Below the pieces are notes generated by a model. It searched no databases. It was not told the origin of the DNA and saw only the letters and a list, made by a program, of their open reading frames with translations. Source: Pelistega suis (GTDB lineage: Bacteria > Pseudomonadota > Gammaproteobacteria > Burkholderiales > Burkholderiaceae_B). From it: a stretch of 64,000 bases of DNA. A program made the position numbers and the translations under genes. The stretch lies in NCBI RefSeq assembly GCF_013133795.1, contig NZ_JABGBN010000008.1:1-64000 (forward strand). The letters run 5' to 3'. The first letter of the stretch is position 1. Every line of letters starts with the position of its first letter. Positions 45,520 through 55,931 of this stretch are shown piece after piece.

Positions 45520-46383
45520 TTATTTTCTTTGCTGAATAGCACGGTTGCGGATATAGCGAACAGCGTGGGGTAACTCACTCGATAGAAGACCTATTTCACC
45601 ACCTATCTGGCTAGCTAAATAGTCTGCGGCTGCTCCATGCAACCATACACCAGCACAAGTGGCTTGCCAATTATCGATACCTTGGGCACATAAGGCACCA
45701 ATCACACCACTGAGTACATCACCACTTCCTGCCGTCGCTAAACCAGGATTACCAGAGTGATTTGTGTAGAGGGTATCATTATCAAAAGCATAAACGAGAG
45801 AATGATGACCTTTTAATACAACGGTGGCTTGATATTTTTGAGCGATGGCTTTAACGGCAGAATGACGGTCAGCTTGGATGTCAGCTGTAGATATACCCAA
45901 TAAACGTGCTGCCTCGGTGGGGTGAGGCGTTAAAATGAGGTGAGAATGCTGTTGCGCTAAAGTGGATAGCTGTGGGCGCTGTGAGAGTAAGGTGAGTGCA
46001 TCAGCATCTAGTAAGAGTGGTGCATTCATGGATTTAGATAGTACTTTTTCTAAAACTATGACAGCATCCTCATCTAGACCTAAACCACACCCAGTAACCC
46101 ATGCAGAAATATCTTCGCGGATCAGCAATTCATGGGCACAAGCCAACATAATTTCTGGGTGTTGTGCAATGATAGGCATAGGTAAGGTCTTTTGATGAAA
46201 GCCAGCCCAGACCTTGCCGCAACCTGTATACACCGCCGCTGTTGAGGCTAAAACAATAGCACCACTCATTCCTTGACTGCCGCCAATAATCGCTAAGGTG
46301 CCGAAAGTGCCTTTGTGACTATCAAGAGGGCGAGGCATAAAGACTGATGGGAACATAGATGGTGCGTTCACGCAAATCTCCAT
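45520..46383 (-). CDS. nnrD: ADP-dependent NAD(P)H-hydrate dehydratase NnrD
   Basis: A 287-residue ribokinase-fold enzyme that repairs hydrated NADH and NADPH. Motifs are KGTFGTLAIIGGSQGMSGAIVLAS, LTPHPTEAARLL, VVLKGHHSLV and the catalytic NPGLATAGSGDVLSGVIGAL. The NnrE epimerase domain that is often fused is absent, so this is the stand-alone dehydratase. There is no good ribosome site at the ATG; the next in-frame ATG (at about residue 10) is an alternative. Confidence 0.93.
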   Translation of the reverse strand: MEICVNAPSMFPSVFMPRPLDSHKGTFGTLAIIGGSQGMSGAIVLASTAAVYTGCGKVWAGFHQKTLPMPIIAQHPEIMLACAHELLIREDISAWVTGCGLGLDEDAVIVLEKVLSKSMNAPLLLDADALTLLSQRPQLSTLAQQHSHLILTPHPTEAARLLGISTADIQADRHSAVKAIAQKYQATVVLKGHHSLVYAFDNDTLYTNHSGNPGLATAGSGDVLSGVIGALCAQGIDNWQATCAGVWLHGAAADYLASQIGGEIGLLSSELPHAVRYIRNRAIQQRK

Positions 46384-46403
46384 GGATAGTGTATATGCCT
46401 ATT

Positions 46404-46478
46404 TGGCCCCCCCGACAGGAATCGAACCTGTATCGAGAGCTTCGGAAACTCTAATTCTATCCATTGAACTACGGGGAG
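46404..46478 (-). tRNA. tRNA-Arg (anticodon CCG)
   Basis: A cloverleaf on the minus strand of about 75 nt with encoded CCA. Acceptor CTCCCCG pairs with CGGGGGG (one G-U pair), discriminator G. The anticodon loop is TTCCGAA with stem AGAGT/GCTCT, and the T-arm is ACAGG-TTCGATT-CCTGT. The 5' end is placed by the acceptor pairing and could be off by one base. Confidence 0.9.
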
Positions 46479-46665
46479 GCAGAAGGCTACATTTTACGGT
46501 AAAAAGACGTTTGACGAGATAAAAACGTGGCAAAAAAGTAAATAAGCCAAGAAAAAAGAAGTTATTTTGTGTGATATTGTCAATAAACCTTATTTAGTTA
46601 GCCGAGTAAAGTTATAATTCTGTAGTTATTTGTAATTTATTTCTAATTTCATACTAGGATTTGTT

Positions 46666-47514
46666 ATGAGCGCGAATAAATCAAGCCAAACATTAACTAA
46701 ATTGGCTGTTGCCCTTCTTGTTCCTGTTGTGGCTATCATTGCATTAGTGAAGTCTTTTAGTTCTTCAGGTTCGGATCCTGCTCTATTGACAGCGGAAGCT
46801 ATCGAGAACCGTATCGCACCAGTGGCGCAATATAATACGGGTGCCCCTGCGATTGTGTTAGATAATGGTAAAAAAGAACCTTTATCTGGTGAGCAAGTAT
46901 ATAAAAATATCTGTATGTCCTGTCATGACGCTGGCTTAGCTGGCGCACCTAAAAAAGGTGATAATGGCGCATGGGCACCTCGTATCGCTCAAGGTGAAGC
47001 GACTGTATTAAAGCATGCTATTGAGGGCTTAAACGGTATGCCTGCTCGTGGTGGTAATCCTAACCTTAGCGATTTAGAAGTTCACCGTGCGGTTGTATTT
47101 ATGGTAAATGCGTCTGGTGGTAAGTTTGCCGAGCCAGCTGCAGAAGGTGAAGCTAAAAAAGACGCAGCACCAGCTGAAGCAGCACCTGCACAGACAGCAG
47201 CACCAGCAGAAACACCTGCTGCTGCACCTGTAGCAGCTGAAACACCAGTAGCACCTGCGGCAGGCGCAGTTGATGCAGATAAAGCACTTGCTTTAGCGAA
47301 TGCAAAAGCCTGTATGGCATGTCATGGTGTTGATAACAAACTTGTTGGCCCTGCGTACAAAGAAGTTGCTGCCAAAGGTGAGGGTGCTGAGGTATTAGCG
47401 GCAAGCATTAAAAATGGTAGTTCTGGTAAATGGGGTCCAGTACCCATGCCTGCTAACCATGTAACAGACGAAGAGGCTGCGCTTTTAGCAGCGTGGATTG
47501 CTTCGTTAAAATAA
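46666..47514 (+). CDS. Dihaem cytochrome c (c5 family), membrane-anchored
   Basis: A 282-residue protein with one N-terminal hydrophobic segment ([19 protein letters not shown]) and two cytochrome c domains. Haem sites are CMSCH (from Cys83) and CMACH (from Cys216). An Ala/Pro/Glu-rich linker of about 50 residues joins the domains, with a repeated APA/ETPA composition. The first domain is c5-like. It probably carries electrons from bc1 to a terminal oxidase. TATAAT at 46613-46618 may be its -10. Confidence 0.92.
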   Translation: MSANKSSQTLTKLAVALLVPVVAIIALVKSFSSSGSDPALLTAEAIENRIAPVAQYNTGAPAIVLDNGKKEPLSGEQVYKNICMSCHDAGLAGAPKKGDNGAWAPRIAQGEATVLKHAIEGLNGMPARGGNPNLSDLEVHRAVVFMVNASGGKFAEPAAEGEAKKDAAPAEAAPAQTAAPAETPAAAPVAAETPVAPAAGAVDADKALALANAKACMACHGVDNKLVGPAYKEVAAKGEGAEVLAASIKNGSSGKWGPVPMPANHVTDEEAALLAAWIASLK

Positions 47515-47561
47515 TACAAATCCATTGCTCCCCTTCATAACAAAAGGGGCATCAATGAAAT

Positions 47562-47600
47562 AAAAGGGTCTCATTCTTTATTGAATAAGACCCTTTTTAT
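47562..47600 (+). terminator. Terminator after the dihaem cytochrome c gene
   Basis: A 10-bp stem (47562-47571 with 47589-47598) ending in T-run. A second hairpin GCTCCCCTT/AAGGGGC lies just before it (47526-47550). Confidence 0.8.
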
Positions 47601-47675
47601 ATGGCGCTAGAGCGAGTGAACGACGAGTGAGCGTCTGAGTATTAGCCATATAAGCTGTATCAGTTGTGCTTGTCC

Positions 47676-49244
47676 TTATGGTTTGAGTGAGAGTGCCTGC
47701 ATAAAATTGTTTAGGTATTGCTCAAAGCTAATATTATCCTCTTGTTCAATCTGTATTTGTTTTGCTAGGCTGACTTCGCTTTGTTGTTGGAAGTTCGCTA
47801 TGGTAGCAATATCCAAAGCATAGTCCTGATTGTGGCGACTATGTAGCTGACTCAAGCTCAAGAAAGCCTCATTAAAGCTTTTTTCTTGTGCTTGTAACAT
47901 CTCAATGACTTTATGCGATGGGCATAGGGTGACATCCTTTAATTTAGCTTGTTGTACGGCTAGAGCTTCTGCGTAGTCCTTACCTTCATTTGAGGCATCC
48001 AACATATCCGCAAAGGGTCTAATCTGTTCAATCAGGGCTAATCCCCACTCTTTAAGCGCAATTGACTGGCCTTCATGGTGTAGCATTAATGCAGGATTGC
48101 GTCCTTCGTTGACCACTTTATTAAAGTTATCTTCACTCGTATGGCAAGAGCCAGTAGGGAAGCGGGGACTATTACTGAGTGCGCAAAATAGTAAGAAAGC
48201 ATCTAAAAAGCGTGCTGTTTTAGGTGAAATTCCGAGCGGCTCAAAAGGGTCAATATCAATACAGCGCACTTCAATATATTGAATACCGTGCTTCATTAAA
48301 GCGGTAATAGGGCGCTCACCTCGTCCATGTGTGCGTTTAGGACGGATGGTTGCATAGAATTCATTTTCTATTTGTAGGATATTGGTATTGAGTTGAATCC
48401 ATTTATCGCCTTGCTTTGTTCCGATTTTTTCATAGTCAGGCCATGATGTCGTCACCGCATCATAAATCTGTTTTGAGAAAGAAGTGAGCTCGTTAAAGCA
48501 TGACTTAAGATTGGATTGAGCATCATTTTTATAGCCCAAATCACTCATACGTAGACTGGTGGCATAAGGAAGATAATAGCTATCTTGAGCGCTATTGAGA
48601 GGCTTTAATAAAGCTTTTTGTTTGTCATCTAAGAAAGTTGCATTCACCACAGGCGAGGCACCAAAGAGATACATGAGTAGCCATGAATAACGCTTAAAAT
48701 TGCGAATTAATGCCATATAGCCATTATTCTGTTGTTCTTGTGGCGTGTTTCCCTCAAAGTTTAAAGCAGTCCATAACTCGTTGGGTAAGGAGAAGTTATA
48801 GTGTAGCCCTGCGATACATTGCATTTTCTTGCCATAACGGACGGCAAGACCTTCACGATAGACGTGGCGTAATTTACCTGAATTCGAGGTACCGTATTCT
48901 GCAATAGGAATATCTTGCTCTGCGGGTAAATGGCATGGCATAGATTGTCCCCATAGGCTTTGCTCGGGAACACTTTGTTGTACAAAAGCATGTACTTCTT
49001 GTAATTGTTTAAAAAGACTATCCACCGAGGTATGAGGGTCGGTGATGAGCTCTAATAAGGCTTCAGAATAGTCTGTTGTAATATGAGGGTGAGTTAAAGC
49101 AGAACCCAGTACCTGTGGATGTCTATCTTGTGAGAATTGTCCAGCTGCATTAAGGCGAATTGCTTCGCGTTCAACGCCTCGTTGAATGTTTTTTAGTAGA
49201 GATTGATTTTCTTTAAGTTTGGATAGATTCGGCATAGCAAGCAT
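47676..49244 (-). CDS. gshA: Glutamate-cysteine ligase GshA
   Basis: A 522-residue ligase for the first step of glutathione synthesis, proteobacterial type (E. coli 518). It shows NIQRGVEREAIRLNAAGQ, TDYSEALLELITDPH, CIAGLHYNFSLPNELW, YIEVRCIDIDPFEPLGI and PRFPTGSCHTSEDNF. The ATG at 49244 was chosen over a TTG two codons upstream; no clear ribosome site is visible for either. Confidence 0.96.
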   Translation of the reverse strand: MLAMPNLSKLKENQSLLKNIQRGVEREAIRLNAAGQFSQDRHPQVLGSALTHPHITTDYSEALLELITDPHTSVDSLFKQLQEVHAFVQQSVPEQSLWGQSMPCHLPAEQDIPIAEYGTSNSGKLRHVYREGLAVRYGKKMQCIAGLHYNFSLPNELWTALNFEGNTPQEQQNNGYMALIRNFKRYSWLLMYLFGASPVVNATFLDDKQKALLKPLNSAQDSYYLPYATSLRMSDLGYKNDAQSNLKSCFNELTSFSKQIYDAVTTSWPDYEKIGTKQGDKWIQLNTNILQIENEFYATIRPKRTHGRGERPITALMKHGIQYIEVRCIDIDPFEPLGISPKTARFLDAFLLFCALSNSPRFPTGSCHTSEDNFNKVVNEGRNPALMLHHEGQSIALKEWGLALIEQIRPFADMLDASNEGKDYAEALAVQQAKLKDVTLCPSHKVIEMLQAQEKSFNEAFLSLSQLHSRHNQDYALDIATIANFQQQSEVSLAKQIQIEQEDNISFEQYLNNFMQALSLKP

Positions 49245-49299
49245 GGTCAAAGAGAATGTTGAATGCTCTCTATTGTAAAAGAGAATAGCGGTTTAGTGC

Positions 49300-49328
49300 T
49301 TGAAAACCTTACGATTTATAGCTTTATA
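49300..49328 (+). promoter_or_regulatory. Promoter of metX-metW
   Basis: TTGAAA, 17-nt spacer, TTTATA, 37 nt before the metX start. No riboswitch-like structure was seen in the short leader. Confidence 0.5.
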
Positions 49329-49365
49329 GTGGTAAAATCCAAGCATTATTATTTCCTCTATCACT

Positions 49366-50517
49366 ATGACTCAAGCTTCTATTGGTGCTGTTCAGCCAGT
49401 ATTTTTGGACTTTGATGAACCTTTGCCATTGGCAAGTGGTCAGACTATCAATCACTACACCTTGGCAGTTGAAACGTATGGGACATTAAATGCCGATGCG
49501 AGTAATGCCGTATTAATTTGTCATGCTTTAAATGCCTCTCATCATGTAGCAGGTATCTATGACGATACGCAAGAAGAAGGCTGGTGGGACAATATGGTGG
49601 GTCCTGGGAAGCCATTGGATACGAATAAGTTTTTTGTCATCGGTATCAATAATCTAGGCTCTTGCTTTGGTTCGACAGGTCCTGCGAGCATTAATCCTAC
49701 GACGGGTAAGCCATGGGGGGCGAGTTTCCCGGTAGTGACAGTAGAGGATTGGGTAAATGCACAAGCTCGAGTGGCTGACTATTACGGTATTAAGCGTTTT
49801 GCCGCGGTAATGGGTGGTTCGCTTGGCGGTATGCAAGCGTTGAGTTGGGCAATTCAATGGCCTGAGCGAGTAGCACATTGTATTGTGATTGCAAGTACCC
49901 CGGGTTTATCTGCACAGAATATTGCTTTTAATGAAGTGGCTCGTCGCGCCATTATTACCGATCCCGATTTCTTCCAAGGCAATTATTACGAACATAATAC
50001 TGTGCCACAGAGAGGGCTTTCGGTCGCACGTATGATTGGTCATATTACGTATTTGTCGGATGATGATATGGCAGAGAAGTTTGGTCGTGATCGTCGTAAT
50101 AAGGCAGAGGATGGTCGTTACCAGTATGGCTATGATGTAGAGTTTGAAGTAGAGTCTTACTTACGCTATCAGGGTGAGAAATTTTCAAAATATTTTGATG
50201 CGAACACGTATTTATTGATTACGCGCGCTTTAGATTATTTTGACCCTGCACGTCAATATGGTGCTGGTGATTTAAGTAAGGCCTTGGAAAAAGTGAAGGC
50301 CAAATTTTTAGCTGTTTCTTTTACGACGGATTGGCGTTTTCCTCCCGAACGTTCGCGTGAATTGGTGGAAGCATTACTTAAAAATAAACATCAAGTGACT
50401 TATGCTGAAATTAATGCGCCTCATGGGCATGATGCATTTTTGTTGGATGACCCGACCTATCATCGAGTGGTCAAAGCGTACTTTGATCGTATTGCTGAGC
50501 AAGGGGGGTTAGTATGA
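49366..50517 (+). CDS. metX: Homoserine O-acyltransferase MetX
   Basis: A 383-residue alpha/beta hydrolase that acylates homoserine for methionine synthesis. The nucleophile Ser is in [17 protein letters not shown], the acid Asp in [12 protein letters not shown], and the His in [11 protein letters not shown]. Partner gene metW overlaps by 4 nt. In several betaproteobacteria MetX-MetW enzymes use succinyl-CoA; the donor cannot be decided from this sequence by eye. Confidence 0.96.
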   Translation: MTQASIGAVQPVFLDFDEPLPLASGQTINHYTLAVETYGTLNADASNAVLICHALNASHHVAGIYDDTQEEGWWDNMVGPGKPLDTNKFFVIGINNLGSCFGSTGPASINPTTGKPWGASFPVVTVEDWVNAQARVADYYGIKRFAAVMGGSLGGMQALSWAIQWPERVAHCIVIASTPGLSAQNIAFNEVARRAIITDPDFFQGNYYEHNTVPQRGLSVARMIGHITYLSDDDMAEKFGRDRRNKAEDGRYQYGYDVEFEVESYLRYQGEKFSKYFDANTYLLITRALDYFDPARQYGAGDLSKALEKVKAKFLAVSFTTDWRFPPERSRELVEALLKNKHQVTYAEINAPHGHDAFLLDDPTYHRVVKAYFDRIAEQGGLV

Positions 50518-51110
50518 GTTTTAATCATTCTATTTTACGCCCTGACTTACAGCGTATTGCGGCTTGGATTGAACCCGGTTCTCGAGTTTTAGACTTGGGT
50601 TGTGGCACAGGGACATTACTTAAGCACCTCCAAGAGAGTAAACAAGTGGATGGTGTCGGAGTTGAGATTGATAATGAGCGCATGATTGCGTGTGTCGCCA
50701 ATGGTGTCAATGTTATCCAACAGAACTTGGAAGATGGGTTGGCATTATTTGACGATAAACAGTTCGATGTGGTTGTGCTATCGCAGACTTTGCAGGCCAT
50801 GCTAAATACAGAACATATCCTCAAAGAAATGGCTCGGGTAGCTAAAAGAGGTATTGTTTCTTTCCCCAACTTTGGGCATTGGACACATTGGTGGTCAATT
50901 TTTAATGGGCATATGCCTGTGACGGGTCAAATGCCATACGAATGGTACAACACACCCAATATCCATTTATGTACATTGAGTGATTTTGAAGCTTTAGCGA
51001 ATAAGCTGGGCTTGTCTATCCTAACACGTTGTACTTTTAAAGAGGGTGAGGAAATTTCCTTTATGCCGAGTTGGCGTAGTACGCTAGCACTCTATCATTT
51101 CCAATCATAA
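50514..51110 (+). CDS. metW: Methionine biosynthesis protein MetW
   Basis: A 198-residue methyltransferase-fold protein with the SAM-binding glycine motif [15 protein letters not shown]. It continues with [40 protein letters not shown], seen here in parts. It supports MetX function; a direct methyltransferase activity is not established. The ATGA overlap with metX ensures balanced translation. Confidence 0.95.
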   Translation: MSFNHSILRPDLQRIAAWIEPGSRVLDLGCGTGTLLKHLQESKQVDGVGVEIDNERMIACVANGVNVIQQNLEDGLALFDDKQFDVVVLSQTLQAMLNTEHILKEMARVAKRGIVSFPNFGHWTHWWSIFNGHMPVTGQMPYEWYNTPNIHLCTLSDFEALANKLGLSILTRCTFKEGEEISFMPSWRSTLALYHFQS

Positions 51111-51124
51111 TTACGGGTTAATCC

Positions 51125-52348
51125 ATGTCATTTAAACAATATCTCAGCCCTCGTGTTTATCCTTTATTGGTATTGGGGGTGGCGAGTGGTTTACCGCTTG
51201 CATTGACGGGTGGCACTTTTCAGGCATGGGCAACAGTTGCAGGTGTATCGTTAAAGCAAATTGGTTTTTTAACTTTAGTGGGTATTGCGTATACCTTTAA
51301 GTTTTTATGGGCTCCCTTGATTGATCGCTATGCGCCACCGATACTTGGACGTCGTCGAGGCTGGATGGTCATTGCCCAAGTATTATTAGGCGTGGCCTTA
51401 ATAGCAATGGGTGTATTGAATCCTGTGCAAGATCTAATTTGGTTAGCTTTATTAGCCACTTTGGTGGCCTTTTTATCTGCGACTCAGGATATTGCTTTTG
51501 ATGCATATAGTACGGAGGTGCTCGACAAAGATGAGCGTGCAGCTGGGGCGGCCATTCGTACCTTAGGCTATCGTATCGGTATGGTGTTGTCTGGTGGCTT
51601 TGGTATGGTGATGGCAGAGCGATGGCTAGGTTGGGGTGGCATGTATATGGTGATGGGGGCATTAATGTTCCTTTTTGCTTTTGTTAGTATGCTTTCACCA
51701 GAACCAAAAGAAAGCCAAGCTCCTCGTACTTTACAAGAGGCCTTTGTCGTTCCTTTTAAAGACTTCTTTTCTCGCCCAGAGGCATGGGCAATTTTATTGC
51801 TGATTATCCTCTATAAATTGGGAGATGCTTTTGCTGGTGCCTTATCCACTACTTTTTTAATTCGGGGGGCAGGTTTTTCTGCAGAAATCGTAGGGTGGAT
51901 GAATAAAATCTTGGCGGTTATTGCGAGTATTCTTGGTGCTTTGTTCGGTGGTGCCTTGATGAATAAGCTAGGACTTTATCGCTCCTTAATGTTGTTTGGT
52001 ATTTTGCAAGCTTTGTCTAACTTAGCGTATTGGTTGGTAGCGGTAGTGCCACAAAACCTACCTGTTATGGCATTAGCAGTTGGTTTTGAAAATATCTGTG
52101 GTGGTATGGGTACGGCAGCGTTTGTTGTGCTAGTGATGGGCTTATGTAATGTTAAATATACAGCGACACAGTTTGCGTTATTGACGGCATTATCATCTGT
52201 AGGGCGTGTCTTTTTAGCAGGTCCTTTAACCCCTCCTATTGTTGAGGCATTGGGTTGGCCAAGCTTTTTCCTATTGACGGTGGCGATTGCCTTGCCGGGA
52301 TTGGTGTTATTGCGTTGGCATAAAGCACGGATTGAAGCCATTCAATAA
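51125..52348 (+). CDS. ampG: AmpG-like muropeptide permease (MFS)
   Basis: A 407-residue major facilitator protein with about twelve helices. AmpG features are ASGLPLALTGGTFQAW, YTFKFLWAPLIDRYAPP and SATQDIAFDAYSTEVL. It imports anhydromuropeptides for cell-wall recycling. metX-metW-ampG is a recurring order in Burkholderiales. It starts 14 nt after metW. Confidence 0.9.
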   Translation: MSFKQYLSPRVYPLLVLGVASGLPLALTGGTFQAWATVAGVSLKQIGFLTLVGIAYTFKFLWAPLIDRYAPPILGRRRGWMVIAQVLLGVALIAMGVLNPVQDLIWLALLATLVAFLSATQDIAFDAYSTEVLDKDERAAGAAIRTLGYRIGMVLSGGFGMVMAERWLGWGGMYMVMGALMFLFAFVSMLSPEPKESQAPRTLQEAFVVPFKDFFSRPEAWAILLLIILYKLGDAFAGALSTTFLIRGAGFSAEIVGWMNKILAVIASILGALFGGALMNKLGLYRSLMLFGILQALSNLAYWLVAVVPQNLPVMALAVGFENICGGMGTAAFVVLVMGLCNVKYTATQFALLTALSSVGRVFLAGPLTPPIVEALGWPSFFLLTVAIALPGLVLLRWHKARIEAIQ

Positions 52349-52517
52349 CGAGTAAGCTATGTAAATTCTGTTTGATAATGATGACTCTTGATATTGATTA
52401 AGGATTGCGATAGGAAAGTCTGCGACAATAGAAGGATGTCCTCATGATAAATATTGGTATTCATGACGATGTCATATTTTTGAGTAAAAATAATTGGGTA
52501 TACATAAAGAGGCGATT

Positions 52518-54041
52518 ATGTCAGAGAATTTTCAACCCCTTTCACGCATTAAATGTTCAGCACTACATGCAAAGGTGATGACGGCAGAAGAAGCGGCATC
52601 ATTAATTCCTTCTGGTGCAACGGTTGGCATGAGTGGTTTTACGGGTTCAGGTTACCCTAAAAAAATACCGGGTGCTTTAGCTCAACGTATTCGTGCTGAG
52701 CATGATAAAGGTAAGCCATTTAAAATTAATGTCTGGACGGGGGCTTCGACGGCGCCAGAGTTAGATGGTGCTTTGGCAGAGGCTGATGGTATTAATATGC
52801 GTTTGCCTTACCAATCTGACCCGACGTGTCGCCAAAAGATTAATACCGGTCAAATGCACTATATGGATATTCACTTATCACATGTGGCGCAATATGCTTG
52901 GTTTGGTTTTTTGGGTAAATTAAATATTGCAGTGATTGAGGTAGCAGGTATCCGTGAAGACGGTACATTAATTCCAGCGGCTTCTGTGGGCAATAATAAG
53001 ACATGGATTGATCAAGCGGACAAAGTAATCATTGAAGTGAATTATGCATTGAGTGAAAAACTCGAAGGTATGCATGATATTTATTACGGTACGGCATTAC
53101 CTCCTCATCGCAAACCGGTCTTAATTAATGAGCCGGATGAGCGTATTGGCACACCTTACTATACCTGCCCTGCGGATAAAATCATCGGTATTGTTGAAAC
53201 ATATGATCATGATCGTGTTAATCGTTTTAGTGAGCCTGATGATGTGGCGAAAAAAATTGCCACGCATATTCTTAACTTCTTGAAAGAAGAAGTTCGCAAA
53301 GGAACATTACCACCAAATTTATTGCCTTTACAATCAGGTGTTGGTGATGTGTCCAATGCGGTGATTTCTGGTCTTCAATATGGTGAATTTGATAATTTGA
53401 CAGCCTATACAGAAGTGATTCAAGACGGTATGTTGGGTTTGATTAAATCAGGCAAATTAAAAATGGTATCAGCGACCTCATTATCCTTAAGTCCTGAGGG
53501 TGTGGAAGAACTCAATGCGAATATTGATTTCTATCGCGAGCGCATTATTTTACGTACCCAAGAAATGAGTAATCACCCTGAAGTTATCCGTCGCTTAGGT
53601 ATTATTGCGATTAATGGCATGATTGAGGCGGATATCTATGGTAATGTGAATTCAACCCATATTATGGGAAGTGGCATTATGAATGGTATCGGCGGTTCAG
53701 GAGATTTTGCTCGTAACTGTTTCTTGTCATTCTTTGTGCGTCCATCGCTTGCTAAAGATGGTGATATTTCTGCGATTGTGCCAATGGTTTCGCATGTGGA
53801 TCATACTGAGCATGATGTACAAATCATCGTCACAGAGCAAGGTCTAGCTGATTTACGAGGTCTATCGCCACGTCAACGTGCTGAGAAAATCATTGAAAAT
53901 TGTGCACATCCTGACTACAAAGATAAGTTGCGTGACTATTTTGAGCGTGCGCAACAACAAGGTGCTCAACATACCCCGCATATCTTATCTGAGGCGTTAA
54001 GTTGGCACGATAAGTACCTTAAAACAGGCTCTATGAAATAA
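52518..54041 (+). CDS. Acetyl-CoA hydrolase/succinyl-CoA:acetate CoA-transferase family protein
   Basis: A 507-residue class I CoA-transferase similar in length and motifs to AarC/ScpC/Cat1. Signatures are VGMSGFTGSGYPKKIP, YTEVIQDGMLGLIKSG with the probable catalytic Glu299, and IMNGIGGSGDFARN. Likely activity is CoA transfer between succinyl-CoA and acetate or propionate. This could serve acetate metabolism or a modified TCA cycle. The ATG at 52518 follows AGAGG; an upstream in-frame start at 52494 is weaker. Confidence 0.9.
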   Translation: MSENFQPLSRIKCSALHAKVMTAEEAASLIPSGATVGMSGFTGSGYPKKIPGALAQRIRAEHDKGKPFKINVWTGASTAPELDGALAEADGINMRLPYQSDPTCRQKINTGQMHYMDIHLSHVAQYAWFGFLGKLNIAVIEVAGIREDGTLIPAASVGNNKTWIDQADKVIIEVNYALSEKLEGMHDIYYGTALPPHRKPVLINEPDERIGTPYYTCPADKIIGIVETYDHDRVNRFSEPDDVAKKIATHILNFLKEEVRKGTLPPNLLPLQSGVGDVSNAVISGLQYGEFDNLTAYTEVIQDGMLGLIKSGKLKMVSATSLSLSPEGVEELNANIDFYRERIILRTQEMSNHPEVIRRLGIIAINGMIEADIYGNVNSTHIMGSGIMNGIGGSGDFARNCFLSFFVRPSLAKDGDISAIVPMVSHVDHTEHDVQIIVTEQGLADLRGLSPRQRAEKIIENCAHPDYKDKLRDYFERAQQQGAQHTPHILSEALSWHDKYLKTGSMK

Positions 54042-54078
54042 GAATAGGACATTGAGAAGTCGATGTTGATTTCTTATG

Positions 54079-54113
54079 AAAGGCAGAGGGTGGTTCTATC
54101 TTCTGCCCTTTTT
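54079..54113 (+). terminator. Terminator after the CoA-transferase gene
   Basis: Stem GGCAGA/TCTGCC (54082-54087 with 54102-54107), 14-nt loop, then T-run. A further 9-bp hairpin at 54136-54166 lies before the convergent xthA and lacks a T-run. Confidence 0.55.
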
Positions 54114-54175
54114 CATTGTGAGAGAGCTGAGGGAGCCTATCTTAGCTGTTTAACGCATAAGATAGGTAAGAGGAT

Positions 54176-54961
54176 TTATAAACTTACATCATAATCAATA
54201 GTGAGTGGTGCGTGATCAGAAAATCGCTCATCCTTATAAATATAAGCCGCACGGGCTTTAGCAGCAACTCCCGGTGTAGCGATGTGATAGTCAATACGCC
54301 AACCTACGTTTTTTGCCCATGCTTGACCACGATTGCTCCACCATGTGTATTGGTCTGCTTCTTGATTGAGGACTCGGAAGACATCGACAAAACCTCTTTC
54401 TTCAAAGAGTTGTGTCATCCATGCACGCTCTTCAGGTGTAAAACCTGAATTTTTGAGATTGCCTTTCCAGTTTTTTAAGTCAATTTCTTTGTGTGCGATA
54501 TTCCAGTCACCGCAGATGATGTATTCATGACCCGTTTCGCGGTGATGTTTCATCATAGCATCAATCCATGGTCCAAATTTATCTAAAAAGCGGAATTTGG
54601 CTTCTTGACGTTCAGGACTGCTTGATCCAGAGGGTAAGTAGGCGCTGATAACGGTTAATTTACCAAAGTTGGCCACAATTAAACGTCCTTCGGCATCAAA
54701 TTCATCACAGCCCATGCCTATCGAATATTCGGCGGGGAGATTCGTATAAATACCTACGCCACTGTATCCTTTTTTGACGGCATGATTAAATTGTCCTTGG
54801 TAATGTAATGGATGGCGTAATTCATCCGTTAAATCCGCATCGCTGATTTTAATTTCTTGTAAGCAGACAATGTCCGCTTGATGTTTATCTAACCATTCAA
54901 AAAAACCTTTTTTAGCGGCTGAACGGATACCATTCACATTAACAGAAGTAATTCTTAACAC
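54176..54961 (-). CDS. xthA: Exodeoxyribonuclease III XthA
   Basis: A 261-residue AP endonuclease/3'-exonuclease for base-excision repair. Motifs are ITSVNVNGIRSAAKKGF, the catalytic Glu in VCLQEIK, GDWNIAHKEIDLKN, and the terminal SDHAPLTIDYD. Length matches the family (about 260-268). Confidence 0.96.
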   Translation of the reverse strand: MLRITSVNVNGIRSAAKKGFFEWLDKHQADIVCLQEIKISDADLTDELRHPLHYQGQFNHAVKKGYSGVGIYTNLPAEYSIGMGCDEFDAEGRLIVANFGKLTVISAYLPSGSSSPERQEAKFRFLDKFGPWIDAMMKHHRETGHEYIICGDWNIAHKEIDLKNWKGNLKNSGFTPEERAWMTQLFEERGFVDVFRVLNQEADQYTWWSNRGQAWAKNVGWRIDYHIATPGVAAKARAAYIYKDERFSDHAPLTIDYDVSL

Positions 54962-54979
54962 GAGTTTATATTCCTAAGT

Positions 54980-55840
54980 TTAGTGGGAAGATTGTTTTTC
55001 TTGAGGATAGATGGCCGCACCAATAATCAATATTCCCCCAATAATCATTTTTAGCGTTGGCTCTTCATTAAATAATAACCAAGCCACTACGATAGCATAA
55101 ACAGGCTCGAGAGAAATAATAAGACCGGTTGTGCGAGCACTAATATATTGGACACTACTAACGAATAAATAATGCGAGAATGCAGTACAGATAATCCCTA
55201 AAACCGCCAACCAGAGGAGGTCGTTCGTATGGATAGTCATGTCCATAAAAAAGATAAAGGGTAGAGTGACAATAGCGACAATCAAATTTTGCCAAAAAGC
55301 AATGCTAATCGGATGTAGTCGCTGACCAATAGTACGATTGACCACCGCAAGGCTACCAAAGCAAAATCCTGACAAAATTCCCCATAGCAAACCTTCAGTA
55401 TTGGTATTTCTTAAATCAAATTCTGGTGAGACAAGAATCAAACCAACCATCACGATGGTAACGAGTATCCAAGAGGTAAGACTAATTTTATCCTTTAGAA
55501 CAAAGCGTTCAATAAGAGTGATAAAGGCGGGAAAACTCGCAAAACCCAAGGTCGCCATGGCAACACCACCGACTTTAATGGAGAGGAAAAAGGTACCCCA
55601 ATGTACGGCAAGTAATATGCCTGATAAGAGGAGAGCGCGAGTTAACGTAGGGGAAATATTCTCGCGTAATGATAGTTTGAGTAAAACAGCGCTTAATCCC
55701 AAACTGATAAAGGCAAAGCTAGCTCGACCAAAGGTGATAAAGCTAGCGTCTGCTTGAATAAGAGCGCCCAGAATACCTGTCATGCCAAATAGTATGGCAG
55801 CCAGATGTGCAAAGGTTAGCCCTTTTTGATGGTTCGTCAT
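54980..55840 (-). CDS. EamA/DMT-family transporter
   Basis: A 286-residue membrane protein with ten hydrophobic segments arranged as two EamA repeats (second begins near residue 145, GLLWGILSGFCFGSLAVVNR). It is a drug/metabolite exporter whose substrate is unknown. It lies 18 nt upstream of xthA on the same strand and may be co-transcribed. Confidence 0.9.
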   Translation of the reverse strand: MTNHQKGLTFAHLAAILFGMTGILGALIQADASFITFGRASFAFISLGLSAVLLKLSLRENISPTLTRALLLSGILLAVHWGTFFLSIKVGGVAMATLGFASFPAFITLIERFVLKDKISLTSWILVTIVMVGLILVSPEFDLRNTNTEGLLWGILSGFCFGSLAVVNRTIGQRLHPISIAFWQNLIVAIVTLPFIFFMDMTIHTNDLLWLAVLGIICTAFSHYLFVSSVQYISARTTGLIISLEPVYAIVVAWLLFNEEPTLKMIIGGILIIGAAIYPQEKQSSH

Positions 55841-55931
55841 AGAGAGTAAACTAAGGTGAAAGAAACAATACTCCCTAGATTAGCATAAGTTGATGTATTA
55901 AGGTAAGGCGTTTAATGAATGGCTCAAAGAC

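Noticed and set aside
54136-54166. Terminator for xthA
   Set aside because: The 9-bp hairpin has no T-run on the xthA side, so it is noted only as a hairpin.
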